64,000 nucleotides of DNA, taken from assembly GCA_949316235.1 (NCBI GenBank), contig OX438741.1, forward strand, positions 14,137,124-14,201,123. Direction: 5' to 3'. Positions 56,542-64,000 of this stretch are shown here, in pieces. Numbering within the stretch: the first letter of the stretch is position 1; every line of letters starts with the position of its first letter. The translations under genes and the position numbers were made by a program. The stretch comes from Oegoconia quadripuncta. Taxonomy: Eukaryota > Arthropoda > Insecta > Lepidoptera > Autostichidae. The notes beneath the pieces are model-generated. The model worked only from the letters and a program-made list of their open reading frames with translations. It searched no databases and was not told where the DNA came from.

Positions 56542-57617
56542 AACTTATATAAATATGCCGAATTTCAGCTCAATCGAATACCAGCAAGTGGTTGTAGAAT
56601 GCTTTGTAAATTTTGAAACGGACAACTAACATTCTGGCATACGAATATTGCAAATTAAGGCCCGTATTTTAAAAAGTTTCTCAAGCGAAGATCTGCGCTT
56701 AAGCATAGTAGCCCAGGGAAAATACGGTTTGACCGCGGAAAAACGAATAACCGCAATTTTCTTCAAACATTTAATAAAGTGTTGTAAATGTAGTAACAAT
56801 TGCTAAAAATTAAGAATTTGTAAGAAACGCGAGTACTAAGTAAGTAACTAAATAAGCTAAAGTTGTAAAATGTGATTCTTTAAAAAAAAATGCTCAATTG
56901 ATGGTTATTTCTTTAAATTCAAAACATTTAGGGAAATTATCGTTACAAAATATGCTCAAAGACATTTCAGGTAAAACCAATTCATGCCCAACTCATGCTT
57001 AATTTTTTTATCCATCGATAAGTTTAATTGTGTTTAACAAAAGTCTACCTAATTAAATATCAGTTAGTATTTATTTTTATTAAGATACAAATTAAAAATA
57101 GGGTTTCCTAAAAAAAACTAGACTAAGCGCTCGTTTTTTTTTTAATCCGTCAGATCCACGTCTATAGAGATGTGAGAGCTGGTGCCTACTTTGCCCAGCA
57201 GCTGAGCTTATTTTTTTTATAAGATATAGGTATGTTTAATTGTGTTTTATAAATTTGTTGTTTCATGTACATACTTAATATATTATTTTTAATGCAAAAG
57301 TTAAAATGAAACGAAATGTTTATTTGTGCATAGAACCAGGTTAAAAAAAAGATATATTCATAATTTTGGGATGATCTCTGGATCTGGCCTCTTCAGGCTT
57401 ATACACTAAACACTATAACTACAATAAAAATAAATCTATGAAATGGGCTTTTAGATGCGCTGCCAATAATTGATAATGCTCAAATGTTGCTTATTAAAAA
57501 TAAAGGTTTTGAGTATGAGTAATTTAACAGTAACAATAATAATTTCCAATTGACTCATAATATAACAATAGCTGATTATAGAGATGTCATTAAAACTAAA
57601 TGTCATAAAAACTACTT
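56542..57617. other. No gene; one MITE end
   Basis: AAGGCCCGTATTTTAAAAAG near 56657 resembles the MITE end at 36379, but no matching right end is visible. Otherwise AT-rich. Confidence 0.4.
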
Positions 57618-58155
57618 AGTTGGATGTTCGTTTGTTTGTTTGTTGCTCAATCACGGCGAAATGGATTTTTTTTTTTATGCACGACGTGTTTGTACCTACT
57701 TGACCTCAATCACACCTGATGTTAAGTGAAGATGAGGTCGAAGGTGGAAGCGTACTGACCCGGAAACCCCCAACACATTTGGGGGACTGGCTATCTTATC
57801 TCTGACAACCGGAACACAACAATGCAATTAACATTGCTGTTTGGCGGCAGATTTAGATAAGATGGTGGTAGCTAGCCAGGCGGACATTTAAAATGCCCTA
57901 CCACCAAGCAAACCGAGTACTTAAACATGTACCCCGCTGGGGATCGAACCCGCGACCTCCGAATCGTAAACCCAATGTTGTTTACATTGAGCCACGGAGG
58001 CGGTTACACGGATTACGGATGAACGGACTTGGATGAAATTTGGTATATAGTAGATAGAATATCCGGGTAAAGTGAGCAGTTCCCACAGGATAAACAAATT
58101 TCCTCGGTAAAATTATTCCACGCAGGTGAAGACGCGGGCGGAAAGATAGTCTTAC
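57618..58155. repeat. Repeat P split by a full SINE-A
   Basis: Repeat P (57618-57665, TTGCTCAATCACGGCGAAAT) continues after 58005 with GATGAACGGACTTGGATGAA and ends GCGGGCGGAAAGATAGT. A complete minus-strand SINE-A occupies 57666-58005. The undisturbed order is seen at 63575-63760. Confidence 0.88.
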
Positions 58156-58374
58156 ATATATGTCATAATGAAGTGGTCAAAGATATCCCAAACATCATTA
58201 AATTTAATACCTGATACGGTTTCACTTTACGAAATATACAGAAATGTACACGTGACAGGATGTGAGCCAAACACCAATGTAGATATTTTCTGTTGTTAAG
58301 GCCCATAGTCGACGACACCCAAAGGAACAAATGAGTTGGTTCTATTATTTTTTGTGCCAAATTGTTTACATCGC

Positions 58375-58700
58375 TTTTTTTTATGCATAACGGGTTTGTA
58401 CTTGACCTCAATCACACCTGATCTTAAGTGAAGATGAAGCCGAAGGTAAAAGCATACTGACCCGGATACCCCGTCTTATTTGGGGGGATTACCTTATCTT
58501 TGACAACCGGAACACATCAATGCTATTAACATTGCTGTTTGGCGGAAGACTCAGATAAGATGATGATAGCTAGCCAGGCGGACATTTAAAATGCCCTACC
58601 ATCAGCAAAGCCGAGTACTAAACATGTACCCCGCTAGGAATCGAACCCGCGACATCCGATTCGTAAACCCTAGGTTGTACACATTGAGCCACAGAGGCAG
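58375..58700 (-). repeat. SINE-A, full length, diverged
   Basis: All regions present; several substitutions (for example GATCTTAAGTGAAGATGAAG) mark it as older than the copy at 57666. Confidence 0.9.
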
Positions 58701-58962
58701 ATTTTTTTTAATTAAAATTGTTCAATAATACATAATGCCGTCCAAAAACACAAAAGGCATATCAACGAAAAAAAAGTGAAAGTCAGTCAGCGGCGCCCGC
58801 GCACATCCATACCAACTTAACTACATACGTACATGTTATAACTACATGTGTTAATATTTTTATTCCTCCAACGCCCGATAGGGTGACCATTTGGTCGTTT
58901 ATCTGAATTGTAAAAATAAATAATAAATTCCATTTATATTACACGAGTATACTAGCTGGATA

Positions 58963-59421
58963 CCTGCCTGGCTAGCTACCACCATCTTATCTAAATCTGC
59001 CGCCATGCAGCAATAACAAATAATAAATAAAATAAATCTTTCGGACACTTACACCAATCATCTAGTCCCAAACTAAGCAAAGCTTGTACTATGGATACTA
59101 GATAACGGATAAACATACATAAATATTTATATAAACATCCATGACTCAGGAATAAATGTTCATATTCATCACACAAACATTTACCCGTCGCGGGATTCGA
59201 ACCCGCAACAGTTGGTTTCGCTGACAGGGTCACTATCTACTACACCAATCGGTCGTCAAGCAATATTAATAACATTGTTGTGTTCCGGTTGTCAGAGATA
59301 AGATAGCCAATCCCCCAAATGTGTTGGGATGTCCGGGTCAGTACGCTTTCACCTTCGACCTCATCTTCACTTAACATCAGGTGTGATTGAGGTCAAGTAC
59401 GAACCCGTCGTGATTAAAAAA
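58963..59421 (+). repeat. SINE-A interrupted by a SINE-B
   Basis: 5'-truncated plus-strand SINE-A (58963-59014 and 59259-59421) contains a minus-strand SINE-B at 59016-59257. AGCAAT flanks the inner element on both sides (59009-59014 and 59259-59264), consistent with a target duplication. Confidence 0.9.
59016..59257 (-). repeat. SINE-B, full length, nested
   Basis: Head with GGTTTCG near the start of the reverse strand and B-box GGGTTCGAATCCCGC, body, and an AATAAATAAAATAAAT-type tail. The most complete SINE-B in the window. Confidence 0.92.
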
Positions 59422-59457
59422 AAAGAAAAGTCCTACAGTCGTCATCAAAAACAAATG

Positions 59458-59610
59458 AGTTCATCACCATCATATCAGCCACAGCACGTCTACAGCTGTA
59501 TATAGGCCTCAATGGATTCATAACACAAACATTTACCCCTAGCGGAATTCGAACCCGCAACCGTTGTTTTCGAAGGCAGGGTCATTACCCCACTACACCA
59601 ATTGGTAGTC
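59458..59610 (-). repeat. LINE-F tail followed by SINE-B head
   Basis: 59458-59514 holds CATATCAGCCACAGCACGTC (LINE-F, reverse). 59515-59610 is a SINE-B head with CGGGTTCGAATTCCGC on the reverse strand. Confidence 0.7.
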
Positions 59611-59664
59611 TATACTATAGCTATAATTATTTTTTTTTAATTTGTCACGTATGTCAAGGGAATT

Positions 59665-59815
59665 GACTCCAATAATCATAAGCATCATATCAGCCACAGG
59701 GCGTCCGCTGCTGAACATAGGCCTTCCCCATAGATTTCCACAGCAACCGATTGGAAGCGGCCTACACCCAGCGAATTCCCGCGACTTTCATCAGGTCGTC
59801 CGTATACCATGTGAG
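59665..59815 (-). repeat. LINE-F 3' region
   Basis: CATCATATCAGCCACAGGGC, GTCCGCTGCTGAACATAGGC and CCGCGACTTTCATCAGGTCG; the same order is at 26085-26190. The rest up to 60061 shows nothing recognisable. Confidence 0.7.
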
Positions 59816-60061
59816 TGAGTCGTTTTAAGTACAGTCAATTACAAAATAACTGTAAAAGCATTTGGTATAAAAAGTCTGTCACCCAAGAGAACGAGCAGAA
59901 AGCTCAAAAAAGTGCGATTCATATTAGTTACGTCTTTGTGAAGTGTGAATAATAATATGCCTATAAGTGAGACGAAATCTAGTTGTATGTCATAAAGAAC
60001 CAGAAAATATTAATACTCTAAATAATTAACCATGCAACCACTTAAATTCGATTATCAAGCA

Positions 60062-60457
60062 TTACGTAAAACGACCACTACGCAAAACGACCACTACGCA
60101 AAACGACCACTACACAAAAAGACCACTATGCAAAACGACCGTTACGCAAAAGGACCACTAAGCAAACCGACATCTGTGCAAAACGACCACTAAGTAAAAT
60201 GATGACTACGCAAAACGATCACTACGCAAAACGATCTCTACGCAAAACGGTCACTACGCAAACCGACAACTGCAAAACCATCACTAAGTAAAATGATCAC
60301 TACGCAAATCGCTCACTACGTAAAATAATCTCTACGCAAAAGGACCACTACACAAAACGACCGACCATTACGCAAAACGACCACTATGCAAAACGACCGT
60401 TACGCAAAAGGGCAACTGTGCTAAATTACTTCTGCTCAGAATGACCACGGTGACGAA
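60062..60457. repeat. 16-bp minisatellite
   Basis: About 23-24 degenerate copies of ACTACGCAAAACGACC. Early units are nearly identical; later units vary (TAAGTAAAATGATC, CTGTGCAAAACGACC). The period is not a multiple of three, so it does not encode a repeat protein. Confidence 0.93.
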
Positions 60458-60830
60458 CACTGCTAACCATTAGTCTGAAGTAGGTCTATCGCTTCACCAA
60501 GTAATTAATCAAGCCAGTCTGTGGGCTGCCTGATTCATAAGTTGTGGGTAGTTAAGTTTAAAACAGTTTATGCCGTCCTTGCTTAGTTATGCAAATTTGA
60601 CGCTTAATAGTCAATGAACTTGCAGTGCAAAAGTTTTCTTAATCAGTGAAGGTAGTATGTGAATTTATATACACACACCGTTATCCTGAGGATTGAAAGC
60701 CGACCTTGGTGCCAAATTATTTTATTTTATTTATTTCTTTTTTGTAGAACTAGCAACAAGAATTATTTATGTAAGATAATTGTTACATGTTAATAATAAT
60801 TTTTAAATAAATAAATTTCTCAGACTTACA
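60458..60830. other. No gene seen
   Basis: No recognised repeat or gene between the minisatellite and the next MITE-R copy. Confidence 0.4.
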
Positions 60831-61245
60831 TTGGGTCTTCACCTATGAAGTTGGAGTTTTTTATCTACGTTAATCATATGTACCAATTCCTGCGATTTTC
60901 AAAGCTATATCCAATTATTTTTTTTATTTGGAAAATGGAATATATTTCAAGGTTTCACATGAAATATTTTTCAATTTCTGGGCTAAATGACATAATAAAA
61001 AAAAATTGAACAGGGCTCTTTTCATGCTCTTCCCATAATCATTTCTTAGATTAGCTGAAACTTTTATAAAGCGGTTACTTTTAAAAATTAACGGTGCCTA
61101 TACTTAACTTAATGTTATCCGATAATACACACAAAGTTTAGTTAATTTGCCGTTCCCAAAAAAAAATCAAAAATGATTGTATGGAGAAAACAGTCTTAAT
61201 GAAATTCTTAATATAAAACGTCAATTTCATAGGTAAGGTAAGGAC
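60831..61245. mobile_element. MITE-R copy 6
   Basis: TTGGGTCTTCACCTATGAAG on the left and GGTAAGGTAAGGACCTA on the right (a GGTAA duplication). The flanks read CA on both sides instead of TA. Confidence 0.85.
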
Positions 61246-61510
61246 CTACATAAAGTCACGCCTGTTACCGGTATGGGTAAGCAGAGACCACAGACTTCCA
61301 CTACGATCCTGACACACCTCTTTTGCTTCATTAACTCTCATAAGGTTGTTCATACATGCTCGTCGGTTTAGGGTACTCTTGATTTTGGCCTTTCTTTAAG
61401 ACGTCCCCGATTTGTTCATGGTACGTTCGCCGTGGTCTTCCCCTACCAACACTATACATTCGCTTCGTATATCTCTTTCGTTAGTCTTCCTTAATTGATT
61501 CTCTCTACAT
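61246..61510 (-). mobile_element. RTE-like LINE C-terminal fragment
   Basis: The reverse strand encodes a [25 protein letters not shown] sequence and [20 protein letters not shown]. It is the counterpart of 33275-33590. No catalytic domain. Confidence 0.75.
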
Positions 61511-61739
61511 GTACAAACTATCTCGCGACTTATATATGCATAAATGAAATGATTTTGACAGAAAGCCAAGTTAAAAGTAGGCTTTCATATTATGTATTTA
61601 TTGTGTGTAATATCTATATATTTTTTGGTCTTATAAAATTAGTCCTATAATCAAACCATTGGTCTTTTGTCAATTGTGTTCCTTTAACAGTGATGTTTTG
61701 TTAATGTATTGTTCTATATTTTAAGTATCGCTCTTTGTC

Positions 61740-61885
61740 TGCAATAAAAAACTATAAATTGGTTTTTCCTTCCGAGGGTTTGCTGGAAGAAATCTCTTAT
61801 AGAGGATAAGCTCGCCTTTTTTGTATTCTAATTTCTGTCCTATGTTTGTTCAATGTATGTTTGTATACTTCATGCAAAGTGTTAA
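61740..61885 (+). repeat. LINE-H 3' tail
   Basis: GCTGGAAGAAATCTCTTATA and GAGGATAAGCTCGCCTTTTT: hairpin and conserved box. Confidence 0.65.
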
Positions 61886-63164
61886 ATTAAAAGTTTAATG
61901 CTCAAAACGACATCCACGGTTCATCTATCCTTTTCTGTGTTTTTAGGATTCCGCACATCAGAAGGTAAACGAAACCCTTATACATAGTTTGTTATCCATC
62001 TGTTGGTCTACTCGTCATAACGCGTTTTTTTTTCAGATCAGCTAGAACAAGGATGTCAAACATGCGGCCCGCGCCCTAATTCAAAAAGCGCGCTAACGAT
62101 GCTCTCCCGGCGGAGCAAGCGCAGGGAACGATCGGTAAAATTCGGTTGTGTTTGTAGAATTACTCCTCAAATAGAAAATTTATTAAAAGACAAAATATAT
62201 CAAATATCTGGAAAAAGATTGTAATAAATTTTTCTATATTTTTACTTTTAATTAAGTACTAAATAAGTAAATAAACATTTACCGTCCATTTTTGTATCAC
62301 TATATACTTATGCAATGAGTTTTATTTTTCTTTATGGTTGGAGTTTGCCCATATGAATTTGGCCCATCGATGATTTTGAGTTTGACATGGCTGAGCTAGA
62401 TGTATCGAGCTGTAATATATCAATTACTAAGGTCATTGGACCTTATTTCTAACTCAATCATAGAAAAATATATGGCCTTTCAAACACATACCTATTCCAG
62501 ACTCACTTATAATAAAACCTGTAGGGTACTTCCCGAAGATCAAAAAAGGTCTTTCTTAATGCAACATCTGTTTTTTCTTCTGTGATTCCTCATTAGGTCC
62601 CATAAATTGTATCGCAGTCGCATCGACCCATATGCGTCTATGTTAAAACTACCTACTGATTATAAAGATTAAATAATACTTATTGTGCATAAAACTTGAC
62701 CTACCTATTATAAATAAAATTAGCAAACAGCACACTGACTTACAAATTTGAATAACTGATAAGAATTCGCTTTCTTGCTGAGTTTAAAGCAGCTGAGTCG
62801 GTGATTCATAATTATCATAGGATATCTGATATCTGGTCTTTGTAATCAGTCAGGGCGACCAACCTAATGAATAATATAGAGAAAAGTACCAGGAGTTCAG
62901 AGCAGCTGAGTAGTTATCGATCGGGAAGTCATGGCCACATTTAGTATAGGGTTTATTTATGAATACAAATAGATAGGCATTTCATCTAGATCTTCAACTA
63001 GGCTACAGCTCAGTGTGTGGATTTGCCCATGACGGGTTTATTAGTTCTACGCTAACCTGAGGGTCGGTCGTAATAAATAACATATTGGTAAATGACTTTT
63101 AGTGAGAGATTTATATTACTATGACTGTAAAGTGAATATTGTGTTATACTCCTACCGTATATAT
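61886..63164. other. No gene seen
   Basis: A GC-richer spot at 62055-62125 (GCGGCCCGCGCCC, CTCCCGGCGGAGCAAGCGC) has no recognised motif. The 61-codon frame at 62400-62585 has no support. Confidence 0.4.
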
Positions 63165-63300
63165 TTATTTATTTACAATTTTATTGCACACGAGTACACA
63201 TAAAAGTCAAATACATACTAGATACAGGATGTACAAACTAGCTTATCTCTAAAAAGAGATTTCTTCCAGCAAGACCCTGCAAATGTGATACATGCACTGA
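63165..63300 (-). repeat. LINE-H 3' tail
   Basis: TTTTATTGCACACGAG at the left edge and TAGCTTATCTCTAAAAAGAG, ATTTCTTCCAGCAAG on the right: the tail and hairpin in reverse. Confidence 0.7.
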
Positions 63301-63539
63301 GAAAAAAGTGACAATAATCAACTTAAAATCAAAAGACTATAATAATAATACTTCAAATATAATAAAATAACTATATATATACTGCATTTTGCAGCTGATG
63401 GTACACAAAGCGATTCCCTATGGAAGTGCGATGCATCTTTTACTGAATCTTATTCCATCGATAGTTTTGCTATGCAATTTCTTTTGACGTATCTACGAGA
63501 AATGTCACAAATTGTATCGTTTCAGTTGTGTCTAACTGC

Positions 63540-63765
63540 GTAATAAATGCGTAAGTTTGGATGTTGGTGTGTTTGTTACTCAATCGCGGCGAAACGGATG
63601 GACGGATTTGGATGAAATTTGGTATATAGCTAGAATATACCCTGGATTGAGACATTGGATATTTTTTATCCCGACAAAGTGAGTAGTTCCGACGGAATAA
63701 ACAAATTTCCGTGGTAAAGTTATTTTACGCAGGCAAAACCGCGGGCGGTAAGCTAGTTTTCAATA
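63540..63765. repeat. Repeat P, undisturbed reference copy
   Basis: CTCAATCGCGGCGAAACGGA, GATTTGGATGAAATTTGGTA, GACAAAGTGAGTAGTTCC, AATAAACAAATTTCCGTGGT and GCGGGCGGTAAGCTAG. After it, around 63900, a dispersed motif TACCCACGGGAAGACACGGG occurs. Function unknown. Confidence 0.8.
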
Positions 63766-64000
63766 TATATGATTTCGACACGTAAAAGAAACCCATCTCT
63801 TCCTGTGCGACATCCACAGGACAGGACAGGACATGCTCATGTGGCAGGGGGTGAGCCCGTCGCGTTTAAAACGAGCAAATCTGTAGATGTCATTTTGATG
63901 GAAAGTACCCACGGGAAGACACGGGTTAGTTCTATCCTTTTTACGTTCCGAAATAGCAACACTTCAAATAACGATTTCGTACAATTATTCAACACCAATG

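Noticed and set aside
60062..60457. CRISPR-like array
   Set aside because: The unit is a contiguous 16-bp tandem repeat without unique spacers, and the genome is eukaryotic.

Overview
This window looks like non-coding, AT-rich nuclear DNA from an insect, most likely a moth or butterfly. The basis is the density and type of repeats: tRNA-derived SINEs, jockey/CR1-type and RTE-type LINE 3' ends, TA-flanked MITEs, and arthropod-style TCAKTY initiators. The lepidopteran assignment is inference from repeat style; no host protein-coding gene is recognised with confidence. Family letters below (LINE-A, SINE-A and so on) are local labels, not database names.

Layout. 0-6.5 kb: truncated LINEs, SINE copies, a tandem array of TATCGATA motifs and a small MITE. 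7.2-9.35 kb: a complete Tc1/mariner-like DNA transposon with 268-bp inverted repeats and a transposase broken by one stop codon. 9.36-12.83 kb: a LINE with an uninterrupted 1044-residue endonuclease-reverse transcriptase and a poly(A) tail, the only long intact gene here. 12.8-25.6 kb: LINE tails, SINEs and MITEs, including a 5'-inverted (twin-primed) LINE insertion. 25.6-32 kb: AT-rich and repeat-poor. 32-41 kb: LINE fragments, MITEs and a local duplication. 41-52 kb: the most unique-looking part, with a CpG-rich segment carrying an initiator plus a precisely spaced DPE (about 43.02 kb), an E-box/CRE cluster (about 41.9 kb) and a possible first exon (about 49.7 kb). 52-64 kb: SINEs nested in other repeats, a LINE C-terminal coding segment, a GC-rich patch and a 16-bp minisatellite.

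How the parts relate. LINE-A is the type that would mobilise short deletion derivatives having its own 5' and 3' ends (two copies here). SINE-A shares roughly its last 65 bp with LINE-B, which suggests LINE-B machinery mobilises it. MITE-R occurs seven times with matching ends but no transposase in the window. The most plausible undescribed host feature is the promoter near 43.02 kb.
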